This document shows positions 5,815-15,301 of a DNA stretch of 47,488 bases, piece by piece; the first letter of the stretch is position 1, and each line of letters starts with the position of its first letter. The stretch is from the NCBI GenBank assembly GCA_902778625.1, contig CACYYM010000021.1, positions 1 to 47,488 on the forward strand, given 5' to 3'. This stretch comes from an uncultured Bacteroidales bacterium. Lineage in GTDB: Bacteria; Bacteroidota; Bacteroidia; Bacteroidales; Bacteroidaceae. The translations under genes were made by a program, and so were the position numbers. Below the pieces are notes generated by a model. That model saw only the letters and a program-made list of their open reading frames with translations, was not told the origin of the DNA and searched no databases.

Positions 5815-7905
5815 ATGTTTCGGAAATACATCTTACTTCTTGTGTCTTCCCTCTTGCTTCTTTGTGCTTGCCACGAAGAAATAGACACTTCAGCCCGATA
5901 TGTCTTCAGGGAACGTACGGTGGCAGGCTATCTGGAAGACCATTCCCAGTTTAGCGAATACGTGAGGCTCATGAAGGAGCAACCCGTGAGCGACGTCAGC
6001 GAGACGACGGTCTATCAGCTCATGACCGCGTATGGCTACTACACTGTATTCGCGCCGACGAACGAGGCCATCCAGAAGTATCTCGACTCGCTCGTGATAA
6101 AAGGTATCATACCCGAGGCCGACTGGAACGCTTTCCCCGACCAGAAAACCCTCGACAGCATACGGTCCGTGCTCGTGCTTAACAGCATCCTAGACGGCAC
6201 AAAGTATGAGAAGACTTATTTCACGGCTGGATTCCCCAAGACAAACGAGGAGTTTGAGGTCAGTACGATGGCTGACCGCAAGATTAGCGTGACGTACTAT
6301 CAGAGCGACCTTGACAGTATGAGCATCGATGGCATTTGTCCTATATCGAAACGCAATAGGGACATTGAGGCGATTAATGGCTTCATCCATGAGGTGGCCT
6401 ACGTCATCAATCCAAGCAACGAGACGTTGGGAAGCACGCTCCATAAGTATGCCTTCGACTACAATTCCGGTCTCAGCGTAATGGCAGGCCTCGTCGAAGC
6501 TTGTGGCTTGATAGACAGTCTTACCAAGGTAAGGGATGAACGCTACGAGAAACTCTACAAGACTGGGGCTTTCCCAAGCTTCAACTGGCAGTTGCGCTCG
6601 TGGCCAATTCCAGCACCAGAGCACCGCAAGTATGGCTTCACACTCTTTGCCGAAACGGATGAATTCTGGGAAGAAGAGCTGGGCAAGGACCGTAAGGACA
6701 TCACTAAGGAAGACGTGATTGCCTGGGTGGAGAAACAGGGCTACTATCCCGATGCCGTGAACGACGACAATTATACCGACGAGAACAATCTGCTCAACCA
6801 GTTCGTCACTTATCATCTCCTGCCTGCCCGAATACCCGTAGACAAGTTGGCTCTCCACTATAACGAGAAAGGCTTTAACTACAAAAACAAGAACGCGAAG
6901 CCCACTGTTCCTGTCTGGGCACATTATGTCACGTTCGGCAAGCGTCGCCTTTTGCGCATCTGGGAGAGCGCAGAGAGTATGGGACCGTACCTTAACCGCT
7001 TCCCGAAACTCAGTAATGGACGTCGGGATGAGTACCACGAAACGGAATGTACCGAAGCGAACCAGGGCGTCGAAATCAGAACAGATGAACATTCAGGCAT
7101 CGTGAAGCTTATCAATGCCATTATCTATCCCATCCACCAACCCATCGCTTATAGCGAGAACGTTCGCAACCAGCTCGCCAAAACGCGACTTCGTTACGAT
7201 GCTTGGGAACTGCAACCCGAGGCCATGAACAACGAAATGCGACTCACGAGCAGGACAGATGCCTGCTGGTACTTCTCGAGCGACCCCGATAAGCAGTACT
7301 TCGACAATATGACCGTCAACAGCAAGCAGACCAGATTCATGCTCTTGAGCGGTAGAGACCAAAACTGGCCCAACTATCAAGGCGACGAGGTATTGTCGGA
7401 AGGCGTTTACGATATCACTATCACTTGCCCTCCCGTACCCAAATACGGCATTTACGAGATACGTATGGGTGTGTCCACATATAGTGGAACGCGAGGCATC
7501 TGTCAGGTCTATTGGGGACCACGCAAGGATCAGCTCGTGGCTCAAGGCATTCCCGTCAATATGCAATTGGGCGGTAACAGCGCAGGCAATATGCTTGGCT
7601 GGGAGGTCGATACCGACGACGACGACTACAATGCCGAGGTGGACAAGAAGATGCGTAACAATGGCTTCCTGAAAGGACCTGAATACATCGTGGCAAATGC
7701 AGGCGGCAGAGAAACCAACCGCATGAATCCGGGTGCAACCCGACGCATTGTCGTGCGCGAACCTATGTCGCCAGACGTTAAGTATTACATCCGTTTCAAG
7801 ACGGTGCAGCCGGACTATACAACCAAGCAGCTTTTCGTCGATTATCTGGAATGGTGCCCGAAGGAAGTTTACGACAATCCCGAGCATCCGGAGGATATCT
7901 GGTAG
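5815..7905 (+). CDS. Fasciclin (FAS1) domain lipoprotein
   Basis: 696 residues. The start at 5815 is preferred over ATG 5794 because of AAAAGG just upstream and because it gives a compact signal peptide ending in LLLLCAC (lipid Cys at residue 19). Two FAS1 domains: one at about 30-200 with the hallmark YYTVFAPTNEAI, a second at about 205-440 (FTLFAETDEFW, LLNQFVTYHLLPARI). The rest (about 460-696) is beta-rich, with segments such as VKYYIRFKTVQ suggesting a carbohydrate-binding-like or DUF5108-like C-terminal domain. FAS1 proteins act in adhesion; in Bacteroidales many are outer-membrane lipoproteins near polysaccharide-use genes. Monocistronic, with a bidirectional terminator downstream. Confidence 0.85.
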   Translation: MFRKYILLLVSSLLLLCACHEEIDTSARYVFRERTVAGYLEDHSQFSEYVRLMKEQPVSDVSETTVYQLMTAYGYYTVFAPTNEAIQKYLDSLVIKGIIPEADWNAFPDQKTLDSIRSVLVLNSILDGTKYEKTYFTAGFPKTNEEFEVSTMADRKISVTYYQSDLDSMSIDGICPISKRNRDIEAINGFIHEVAYVINPSNETLGSTLHKYAFDYNSGLSVMAGLVEACGLIDSLTKVRDERYEKLYKTGAFPSFNWQLRSWPIPAPEHRKYGFTLFAETDEFWEEELGKDRKDITKEDVIAWVEKQGYYPDAVNDDNYTDENNLLNQFVTYHLLPARIPVDKLALHYNEKGFNYKNKNAKPTVPVWAHYVTFGKRRLLRIWESAESMGPYLNRFPKLSNGRRDEYHETECTEANQGVEIRTDEHSGIVKLINAIIYPIHQPIAYSENVRNQLAKTRLRYDAWELQPEAMNNEMRLTSRTDACWYFSSDPDKQYFDNMTVNSKQTRFMLLSGRDQNWPNYQGDEVLSEGVYDITITCPPVPKYGIYEIRMGVSTYSGTRGICQVYWGPRKDQLVAQGIPVNMQLGGNSAGNMLGWEVDTDDDDYNAEVDKKMRNNGFLKGPEYIVANAGGRETNRMNPGATRRIVVREPMSPDVKYYIRFKTVQPDYTTKQLFVDYLEWCPKEVYDNPEHPEDIW

Positions 7906-7965
7906 GGTAAGGTTTACAGGTTACGGTTTACAGTTTAGAGCTTAGCGCGAAAGCGGATAGAAACA

Positions 7966-7998
7966 AAGAAGCCCCTCTCCACAAGAAAGGGGCTTCTT
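7966..7998. terminator. Bidirectional terminator
   Basis: AAGAAGCCCCT (7966-7976) pairs with AGGGGCTTCTT (7988-7998), with T runs on the right and A runs on the left. It serves both the FAS1 gene and the converging kinase-like gene. On both sides lie short degenerate repeats: AGGTTTACAGGTTACGG at about 7913-7929 and CTAACCTCTAACC at about 8018-8034. Confidence 0.85.
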
Positions 7999-8027
7999 CT
8001 TTTTGCCTTAACGTTAACCTCTAACCT

Positions 8028-9128
8028 CTAACCTTTCAACACGGAAGCGATGAAGGCTTGCATCTCGGGATAGTGCTTCTCGATGCTCAGCAAGAGGTGC
8101 AGCTGGTTGTTAGCACGGACGAAGTTGTGGTCGGGATATTGGCACTTCCAGTACTTGTCGCCACTCAGGTAGTCCCAAAGGAAGCGAACACATTGCATGT
8201 AGGGGAAGAGAGCAGTTGCGTAGGGCAGGTTCTCTATCTCGATAGGCAGGAGGAAACTGCGGGCACTCTCGAGGTAACCCTCGGTAAAGGCCTTGAAGAT
8301 GTCCATGCGGAACTTCACCTTGTCCATCTCAGGGCAGTCCTCGGCAACCTCGTTGGCAGCGGTGCGCAAGAAATCGCCGTAGTCGGAGAAGATGAAGTTA
8401 GGCATCACGGTGTCGAGGTCGATAACGCAGAGCACATTGTCCTGCTGGTCGAACATCATGTTGTTGACCTTCGTGTCGCAATGGCAGACGCGCTTCGGCA
8501 GGGTTCCTTCGCGGCCCATTCGTTCGGCCTTGCACATCTCGTCGGCACGCTTCTCTATTTCCGCCAGCATTTTCTGCACGCGTTCTTCCTTCACACGACC
8601 AGCCGGATCGCGCTTGATGACATCGCGAAGTTGCTCAAGACGGAACTCCATGTTGTGGAAGTCCTTGATTGTTTCGCCAAGTTGAACAGGTATGTCGGCA
8701 AGCATGGCCTGGAAGTTACCGAAGGCACGACCTGCAGCACGGCTGCTTTCGGGATTTACAGCCTGCTTTGTGATGGCGTTGTCAATGAAGACCATCAAGC
8801 GCCAATACTTCCCGTCTTCTTTCACATAGAGTTTCCCGTCCTCTTTCGCAGGAATGAAACGCAATACGCGACGGTCGAGGTCCTTTGTTCCTTCTGCTTC
8901 GAGCTTCTTTCGGATGTGCGAAGTCACCGCATCGATGTTGCGCATCACCATGTCCACATCGGGGAATACGACGTGGTTGACGCGCTGCAGCACATAGTCG
9001 GGCTTGTCTGCCTCGGCTGTCTTAACTTTATAAGTGTCGTTGATGAGTCCCTCGCCCAATGGCTTGATTTCGCTGACGGTTCCTTCGTAGGCAAAACGTC
9101 CCACGATAGTTGTTAGTTCTGTGTTCAT
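8028..9128 (-). CDS. APH-fold sugar kinase-like phosphotransferase (NahK-like)
   Basis: 366 residues with the aminoglycoside-phosphotransferase/choline-kinase fold. The catalytic loop is VCHCDTKVNNMMF (HxDxxxxN) and the metal-binding segment is VIDLDTVMPN. A glycine-rich N-terminal GEGLINDTYKV forms the nucleotide loop. Length and layout resemble N-acetylhexosamine 1-kinase (NahK) of host-glycan-using bacteria, which phosphorylates GlcNAc/GalNAc at C1; the exact substrate cannot be read from the sequence. Cytoplasmic. It converges on the FAS1 gene and diverges from the macroglobulin-like gene, with its own promoter at 9159-9166. Confidence 0.75.
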   Translation of the reverse strand: MNTELTTIVGRFAYEGTVSEIKPLGEGLINDTYKVKTAEADKPDYVLQRVNHVVFPDVDMVMRNIDAVTSHIRKKLEAEGTKDLDRRVLRFIPAKEDGKLYVKEDGKYWRLMVFIDNAITKQAVNPESSRAAGRAFGNFQAMLADIPVQLGETIKDFHNMEFRLEQLRDVIKRDPAGRVKEERVQKMLAEIEKRADEMCKAERMGREGTLPKRVCHCDTKVNNMMFDQQDNVLCVIDLDTVMPNFIFSDYGDFLRTAANEVAEDCPEMDKVKFRMDIFKAFTEGYLESARSFLLPIEIENLPYATALFPYMQCVRFLWDYLSGDKYWKCQYPDHNFVRANNQLHLLLSIEKHYPEMQAFIASVLKG

Positions 9129-9158
9129 AGTTTATCAGTTTATAAGTTAATTTGTGTG

Positions 9159-9217
9159 CAAAGATATAAAATAATTGGGAAAGAAGAAAGAAGAACCGAG
9201 AATTATTTGTAACTTTG
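9159..9217. promoter_or_regulatory. Divergent promoters
   Basis: On the minus strand TATCTTTG (9166-9159) serves the kinase-like gene. On the plus strand TAACTTTG (9210-9217) serves the macroglobulin-like gene. Clear -33 TTG elements are not evident for either. Confidence 0.65.
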
Positions 9218-9245
9218 CAACGTCATAACGAAAAAAGAGGATAAC

Positions 9246-12134
9246 ATGAAACGTCTTTTCTTTCTCTTATTGCTTATTGCGACTTGCCCCATATCCCTTT
9301 TGAGAGCGCAACAGACAGCAGCACCCACCACGCTCGAAGGTTGGGCCGACCGCTTGGAGGCTTTCGGCAAGTCGATTCCGCAGGAACAAGTCTTCGTGCA
9401 CATGGACAATACGTGCTATTTCCTGGGCGATACCATTTACTATAAGGCATATGTCCGTCGTAGCGATACCGGTACGCCAAGCCGTTTGAGCGGTGTTCTC
9501 TATGCAGAACTGCTGAATCAGGACGGCTATCTCGTGGAACGTCAACAGCTCGAACTTCAGAACGGCCAGATGCACGGCAGTTTTGTCCTGCAGGACACAC
9601 TTTATGGCGGATACTATGAGCTGCGAGCCTACACGCGATGGCAGCTCAATTGGGGTGTCACGGAACATCCCCACAACAAGGTTTCCGAGCAATGGTTCTT
9701 CAATAAACGCATGGCGAGGGAGTACTATCTCGATTACGACAAGCTCTATAGCCGCGTCTTTCCCGTCTTCGACAAGCCCAAGGAGCCAGGCGACTTCTTC
9801 CACGAGATGACGCTTCGTCCCTTGCGTCGCCAATCGAAAATAGACGAGACCTCGCCCAAGCCGAAGCTGCAGCTCTTCCCTGAAGGCGGCAACCTTGTGG
9901 CTGGCGTCCCCAACCGCGTCGCTTTCGAAGCAACAAGCAACGAGGGCTTGCACCTTGAAGGAAAGGTGACGGTGACCGAGGGCTCGAGCAATGTCGTTGC
10001 AGAAGCGGATATAGAGCAGCGCGGTCGCGGTTCGTTCGTCTTCACGCCTCAAAGCGGAAAGGGCTACACCGTGACCTTTACCGGCAAGAAAGGAACCGTG
10101 AAGGAGACGCTGCCAAGTCCCGACAAGGACGGCGTTGCCATTCAAATGATAAATAACGGCGCAGGAAATCGAACGGTTGAGCTAAAGATGGCGGGTAGTG
10201 CAGCAAGCGAAGAACTCGGCATGACCGTAATGCACGATGGTGTTGTGCTCGACTTCCAGACCATTCCTGCAGGCACTTCTGCGTCGCTCCCTCTTAACGA
10301 AGAAAAGCTGAAGACAGGCGTCTGCCAAGTCACTATATATAATAATGTGGGGCGCGTCTATGCCGACCGCCTTTTCTTCTGTCGCGAGTCGGACTTTGCT
10401 CCGAGCAACCTCTCGTTCAGCGGTTTGAGCAAGCAACCCGTCGAGCCTTTTGCTCCGGTCAACCTCTCTGTTGAAGGCGGCGAGCCAGGCGCGACAATCA
10501 GCGTCTCTGTTTGTGATGCAACACACAGCGAGTACCTGTACGACAACGGCAACATCCTTACGGAAATGCTCTTGGCGAGTGAGATACGCGGCTTCGTGGA
10601 GAACCCCGGCTATTTCTTCGAGAAGGATGACGAGGAGCACAATCGTGCCCTCGACCTTCTGCTGATGATTCAGGGCTGGCGTCGCTACGATTGGCACACA
10701 ATGACGACCCCAGGCGCGTTTGTCTTGAACCACAAGCCCGAGCAGACGCCACTCATGGTGGGCGAGGTAAACAAGTACATGGCGAGCGAGCAGGAATCGC
10801 TTTATGCCGACAACTATCAGTCGGTGAGCGCAGGCGAGGTGGCCACCGATGCTGTCAGTCTGACGGGCGAACAGCAGATAGCAAGCAATGAGGACAATGA
10901 CATCAAGGAAGCTGAGGATGGCGGCCGTGTGACGGAAGCCCGTGCCCAGACCGAGACAACCGGTCCAGAAGTGACCACTTCTCGCGACGAACTGGCACGC
11001 TTTAGCCAGACCGACAAAGAACTGAACCGCGAGCTGCTTGTCAGGGCACGCTTTGCAAAGCCAGGTGCCGAGCAGGGCATCGACGGTGAAATGACGACCG
11101 AGAAGCACATGTTCTCCATTCCTTCGCCACGCTTCTACGAGGGGTGCATCTTCCATCTCGCTGCCAGCGACAGCACCAAGTGGAAGGGTAAGAAGCATGT
11201 TTGGGAGTACCCAAGCACGGACCGTAACGACAAACTTAACTACCCGGAGTTCTACGTACGCCTGCGTCCCTACTTCCCGCGTTTCGTTAAGCCTTACGAC
11301 TGGTACCAGTGCCATCTGGCAGAAGCGCCGAAGGGTTCTGTCATTGCGCCCGATTGGGTGTTGGACGGCTCACGCCTGCTTGACGAAGTGACCGTGGGCA
11401 TCAAGCGCGCGCGTCTCGGCAAGTTCGACCCAACGAAACCCGCTTACGTCGTCGATGCCTACGAAGCCTTCAATGCGACCTGCGACGCAGGCTTCTGCCC
11501 AGGCGTGTATTACGGCTATAACCGCTTTGCACGTGACATCTCACGCACTTACATCGGCGATATGAATCTGTCGCGCGACTACATCCTCGAGCTGCGTATC
11601 GACGGCAAGAAGGAGTCCAATAGGTCTGCAGCCGAAGAGAGTCGCATAGCCATTGGCGGTGTTGTGGATGGCACTATGCCTACCGAAACGTTCAATCTCT
11701 CAGCTAAGACGAAGGAGAAGTACAACCTCCTCAAGAACCTGGGCAAGGTCTACATCTACACCGACTACAGCCCGCGCCGTGAAGGCAACTCGCTCTACGA
11801 CGGAGAGGACATTCCCATCGTGACCGTTGACCTTCATCTTATCGACCAGCTCGAGTCGACGCGAGCCACGTCGCGTGACCGCCGCTACATACTTCCGGGC
11901 TACAGCGCACCCGAAGAGTTCTACCAGCCCGACTACTCGAACAAGCCCTTGCCGACCGTCAAGGACTATCGCCGGACGCTTTATTGGAACCCTAATCTTC
12001 AGCTCGACAACAGCGGAAAGGCAGAGTTCCGCTTCTACGGCAACGGCAAACAGACACATCTCAGTGTCTCTGCCGAGGGCTTGGCAAACGATGGAACACT
12101 GCTTACAGGTAAGAGTCGACCAGAGGACAGATGA
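9246..12134 (+). CDS. Macroglobulin-like (MG2) surface protein with plug-like segment
   Basis: 962 residues. Signal peptide 1-21 (MKRLFFLLLLIATCPISLL, ends RAQ). Residues about 45-130 carry the MG2 hallmark EQVFVHMDNTCYFLGDTIYY followed by YYELRAYTRW. Further macroglobulin-like beta domains follow (about 200-420). At about residue 700, LLDEVTVGIKR resembles the start of a TonB-receptor plug domain. Such large MG2 proteins are common in Bacteroidetes and are thought to be periplasmic or outer-membrane proteins in surface traffic; there is no thioester motif, so it is not a true alpha-2-macroglobulin. The gene ends at the ATGA of an in-frame upstream start of the next ORF, with a repeat array between the two genes. 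Confidence 0.75.
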   Translation: MKRLFFLLLLIATCPISLLRAQQTAAPTTLEGWADRLEAFGKSIPQEQVFVHMDNTCYFLGDTIYYKAYVRRSDTGTPSRLSGVLYAELLNQDGYLVERQQLELQNGQMHGSFVLQDTLYGGYYELRAYTRWQLNWGVTEHPHNKVSEQWFFNKRMAREYYLDYDKLYSRVFPVFDKPKEPGDFFHEMTLRPLRRQSKIDETSPKPKLQLFPEGGNLVAGVPNRVAFEATSNEGLHLEGKVTVTEGSSNVVAEADIEQRGRGSFVFTPQSGKGYTVTFTGKKGTVKETLPSPDKDGVAIQMINNGAGNRTVELKMAGSAASEELGMTVMHDGVVLDFQTIPAGTSASLPLNEEKLKTGVCQVTIYNNVGRVYADRLFFCRESDFAPSNLSFSGLSKQPVEPFAPVNLSVEGGEPGATISVSVCDATHSEYLYDNGNILTEMLLASEIRGFVENPGYFFEKDDEEHNRALDLLLMIQGWRRYDWHTMTTPGAFVLNHKPEQTPLMVGEVNKYMASEQESLYADNYQSVSAGEVATDAVSLTGEQQIASNEDNDIKEAEDGGRVTEARAQTETTGPEVTTSRDELARFSQTDKELNRELLVRARFAKPGAEQGIDGEMTTEKHMFSIPSPRFYEGCIFHLAASDSTKWKGKKHVWEYPSTDRNDKLNYPEFYVRLRPYFPRFVKPYDWYQCHLAEAPKGSVIAPDWVLDGSRLLDEVTVGIKRARLGKFDPTKPAYVVDAYEAFNATCDAGFCPGVYYGYNRFARDISRTYIGDMNLSRDYILELRIDGKKESNRSAAEESRIAIGGVVDGTMPTETFNLSAKTKEKYNLLKNLGKVYIYTDYSPRREGNSLYDGEDIPIVTVDLHLIDQLESTRATSRDRRYILPGYSAPEEFYQPDYSNKPLPTVKDYRRTLYWNPNLQLDNSGKAEFRFYGNGKQTHLSVSAEGLANDGTLLTGKSRPEDR

Positions 12135-12158
12135 CTCACGCCATGAAGGGGAGTTCAA

Positions 12159-12264
12159 ATCCCCGCGTGCGGCGTTGGCAATCCCCGCGTGCGGCGTTGG
12201 CAATCCCCGCGTGCGGCGATGGCAATCTCCGCGTGCGGCGTTTACAATCCCCGCGTGCGGCGTT
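12159..12264. repeat. 22-bp palindromic array A (5 units)
   Basis: Five units with centres at 12167, 12189, 12211, 12233 and 12255, exactly 22 bp apart. Unit type ATCCCCGCGTGCGGCGTT (18 nt) plus a 4-nt linker (GGCA, GGCA, GGCA, TACA). It fills most of the gap between the stop at 12134 and the likely start at 12281. A sixth, eroded unit may run into the start region (12269-12286). Confidence 0.95.
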
Positions 12265-12280
12265 TAAAATATTGAGTGCG

Positions 12281-14473
12281 ATGTTGAGAGTGTTAATGCT
12301 TTGTATGTTGGCAGGCTTGCTGCCTTTGAGGGTGCTTGGGGCTCGGGCGCCATCGTTCAGCGTGCCTCACGGCATCTATAATCAATCCTTCCGCCTCTCC
12401 ATCACTTCTCCTGTGTCGGGTTCTACCCTCTATTATACCGACGATGGCAGCGACCCGCGCGTGAAAGGACAACTCTACGACGGTGCGTTCACAATCAGCC
12501 GAACCGCAGTCATTCGCTCGGCATATCTCGTCTCGGATACCATTTGGAGCAACGTCACAACAGCCTCTTACATCTTTCCTCAAAGCCTCCTGACGCAGCC
12601 CTATCGTCCCACAGGCTATCCCAACTACTGGGGCAAGTACTGCCAAATCTCGGGAACAGCCATTGCTGACTACGAGATGGACCCGGAAATCGTGGGCGAC
12701 GAGACGTATGCAGCCTACGTTACCGAAGGCATCACCACGCTGCCTATCGTCTCTCTCGTTACGGACAGAGACAACCTCTTCAATAGAGAAAAGGACGAGC
12801 AAACAGGAGGCATCTACATCTTCACCGGTTGTCCCGTAGGTGATGGCAGTGGGAGAGGGTGGGAGAGGCCTGTCAGCTTCGAATTCTTTGGCGGTTCGGC
12901 TCACCATAATCTCACGATTGATTGCTGCCTGAAGCTGCACGGAGGACACGGCCGATTGCCCGAGAAGAACCCGAAGCACGCTTTCCGCTTGCACTTCAAG
13001 AGCGACTACGGACCAAAGAAACTCAATTACGAGGTCTTTGGCAGCCGTGCTCCTAATCGCTTCAACGCGCTCGTGCTCCGCACTTTCTTCGGGTATTCTT
13101 GGCAACATTGGGAGAATGCGCAGCGCAACAAAGCACAGTATGCACGCGACATCTGGACACGTGAAACGCAGGCAAAGTTCGGCGACCCAATCAGCACGGC
13201 GCAGTATGTCCACCTCTTCATCAATGGGCTCTACTGGGGCATGTATAATATGTGCGAACGCATAAGCGACGATTTCTGCATAGAACACTTTGGAGGAGCG
13301 GAAGAAGACTGGGACGTGACGGAGGTTGACGGCGGTGCCGGACAGTATCATGCTGCAATTCCGACCTACGGCACCATCGATGCGTGGAACGCGATGGCTG
13401 ACCTCATCTACGAACTCCCCAATCACAAGAGCTACATGCACCTCATCGGTTGCGGCAGCGACGGCAAGCCAAACGTCAAGTATCCGCCGCTACTCGACGT
13501 AGATAACTTCATCCACTTCATGCTCGTCAACCTTTACGGCGGCAACACCGACTGGGACCACCACAACTGGTACGCCTTCAGGAACCGCGTCTGGGAAGAC
13601 CAGGGCTTCCGATTCATCTGTTGGGACTCGGAGAATGTGCTCGTCTCATCGAACGAGAACCTTACCTCGAAGAACAATCGCGGCTGTCCGACAGGCTTCC
13701 TCAACCGCCTGATGAATCAAGGCATCTTTGCCCATCGCTTCCATGAAGAAGCGCAACGTGCACTCACGCACGGCGGGCCGTTGACGCCCGAATCGGCCCT
13801 CGCTACTTGGGACAGCCTTTACAATGTCATCGAGCTGGCTCTTTGGGATGAGTCGGCACGCTGGGGCGATTACCGTCGGGATGTGCATCCATACACTACG
13901 CAAGGCATCCTCTATAAGCCCGACGGCGTTTTCATGACAGAACGTAACCGCCTGCGAAACCAGTATTTCCCTGTTCGCACAGCCAACGTCATAAAACAGC
14001 TTCGCAACAAAGGCTGGTTCCCCAATGCCGAGGCGCCTGCCATCTTCATCGACGACGTTGAGATAGGCTACGGACTCCAACCGTATTGTACGGAAAGCAC
14101 GCTCACGATGACAGGCACAAACATCTATTACACCACCGACGGTAGCGCACCTGTCAACTGGTTCAACAACGATTCGGGAGTCCTTTCACCTACCGCAAAG
14201 CCCTATACGGAAGGCGACAACATCCTGGAAGGCTTGGAAGAATGGATGCTTCCCGACACCATAACGCTGCGTGCTATATGCAGGGAAGGCGACGAATGGA
14301 GTCCTATCGTCACCGTCCGGCTTGCCGTCGATAGCCCGGATGTTGTGTCGAGGCCGCATGAAGAAAAGCCCAAGATGGAGGGTCTCTTTGACCTGCAAGG
14401 CCGTCGTGTCACGGCACGCGAACTTCGTCAGGGCATTTTTGTTGTAAACGGAAAGAAGAGGGTAGTAAGATGA
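12281..14473 (+). CDS. CotH-kinase-like exported protein
   Basis: 730 residues from ATG 12281, chosen because it opens a clean signal peptide (MLRVLMLCMLAGLLPLRVLG); an in-frame ATG at 12131 would add 50 residues translated through the repeat array. Residues about 25-105 form a chitobiase C-terminal-like Ig domain (STLYYTDDGSDPR), seen again near 595 (IYYTTDGSAP). The centre is a CotH-like atypical kinase domain: LKLHGGHGR, NGLYWGMYNMCERI, and FRFICWDSENVL with the catalytic-type Asp. In other bacteria CotH phosphorylates secreted proteins. The C-terminus ends LFDLQGRRV ... FVVNGKKRVVR, the tail found on other exported proteins here. Confidence 0.8.
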   Translation: MLRVLMLCMLAGLLPLRVLGARAPSFSVPHGIYNQSFRLSITSPVSGSTLYYTDDGSDPRVKGQLYDGAFTISRTAVIRSAYLVSDTIWSNVTTASYIFPQSLLTQPYRPTGYPNYWGKYCQISGTAIADYEMDPEIVGDETYAAYVTEGITTLPIVSLVTDRDNLFNREKDEQTGGIYIFTGCPVGDGSGRGWERPVSFEFFGGSAHHNLTIDCCLKLHGGHGRLPEKNPKHAFRLHFKSDYGPKKLNYEVFGSRAPNRFNALVLRTFFGYSWQHWENAQRNKAQYARDIWTRETQAKFGDPISTAQYVHLFINGLYWGMYNMCERISDDFCIEHFGGAEEDWDVTEVDGGAGQYHAAIPTYGTIDAWNAMADLIYELPNHKSYMHLIGCGSDGKPNVKYPPLLDVDNFIHFMLVNLYGGNTDWDHHNWYAFRNRVWEDQGFRFICWDSENVLVSSNENLTSKNNRGCPTGFLNRLMNQGIFAHRFHEEAQRALTHGGPLTPESALATWDSLYNVIELALWDESARWGDYRRDVHPYTTQGILYKPDGVFMTERNRLRNQYFPVRTANVIKQLRNKGWFPNAEAPAIFIDDVEIGYGLQPYCTESTLTMTGTNIYYTTDGSAPVNWFNNDSGVLSPTAKPYTEGDNILEGLEEWMLPDTITLRAICREGDEWSPIVTVRLAVDSPDVVSRPHEEKPKMEGLFDLQGRRVTARELRQGIFVVNGKKRVVR

Positions 14474-15294
14474 GACTGATAGAGATAACTTCCTTAGAAA
14501 GCCAGGAGCTTGAGGTTTACGGCACGCTTACGGAAGCACAACTGCGCAACAGGCTTGAGCCGGCAAAGGGACTCTTCATTGCAGAAAGCCCTAAAGTCAT
14601 TTCTGTTGCGCTCGATGCCGGTCTTGAGCCAGTTTCCTTGCTTTGCGAACGCAAGCATATCGAGGGCGATGCAAGTGGTATAATAGAAAGATGTCCTGAG
14701 GAGATGCCCGTTTATACCGGCAGTCGTGAGCTTTTGGCAAGCTTGACGGGATATACTTTAACAAGAGGTGTGCTTTGTGCAATGCGGCGACCCGTGCCGC
14801 TTTCGCCAGAGGTAGTCTGCAAGGAAGCGCGTCGTATTGTCGTGCTTCATGGCGTATGCGACACGACGAACGTCGGCGCAATCTTCCGTTCTGCGGCAGC
14901 TTTAGGAATTGATGCCGTGCTGATGACACGCGATTCATGCGACCCGTTGAACCGCAGAGCAGTGCGTGTCTCGATGGGCAGCGTGTTCCTCGTGCCTTGG
15001 ACGTGGCTCGATTCGGAAGACGGAACACCCGTCGGCACCATTCATCACTTGAAGGAAATGGGCTTCACGACGGCAGCGATGGCTTTAAGAAAGGATGATA
15101 TCAGAATCGACGACCCGCTTCTCAAAACCACCGAACGCCTCGCTCTCATTATGGGAACAGAAGGCGATGGCTTGCCCGATGCAGTCATCGATGCAGCTGA
15201 CCTTGTCGTAAAGATTCCCATGCATCACGGTGTCGACAGCCTTAACGTAGGCAACGCAGCCGCAATTGCTTTTTGGGAATTAAGAAGCAGATAG
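14470..15294 (+). CDS. SpoU/TrmH family RNA methyltransferase
   Basis: 274 residues. The N-terminal half is an RNA-binding substrate domain (LFIAESPKVISVAL). The C-terminal SPOUT knot carries the three family motifs: GVCDTTNVGAIFRSAAALG, LALIMGTEGDGL, and MHHGVDSLNVGNAAAIAF. It methylates a ribose 2'-OH in tRNA or rRNA using S-adenosylmethionine; the exact target is unknown. It starts inside the stop of the CotH-like gene (ATGA), so the two are translationally coupled although functionally unrelated. It converges on the DUF4954 gene with only 7 nt between stops. Confidence 0.9.
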   Translation: MRLIEITSLESQELEVYGTLTEAQLRNRLEPAKGLFIAESPKVISVALDAGLEPVSLLCERKHIEGDASGIIERCPEEMPVYTGSRELLASLTGYTLTRGVLCAMRRPVPLSPEVVCKEARRIVVLHGVCDTTNVGAIFRSAAALGIDAVLMTRDSCDPLNRRAVRVSMGSVFLVPWTWLDSEDGTPVGTIHHLKEMGFTTAAMALRKDDIRIDDPLLKTTERLALIMGTEGDGLPDAVIDAADLVVKIPMHHGVDSLNVGNAAAIAFWELRSR

Positions 15295-15301
15295 CTCAAG
15301 G

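Noticed and set aside
12131..12280. Start of the CotH-like protein at 12131
   Set aside because: It would place 50 residues translated from the repeat array before a clear signal peptide; the start at 12281 is simpler.
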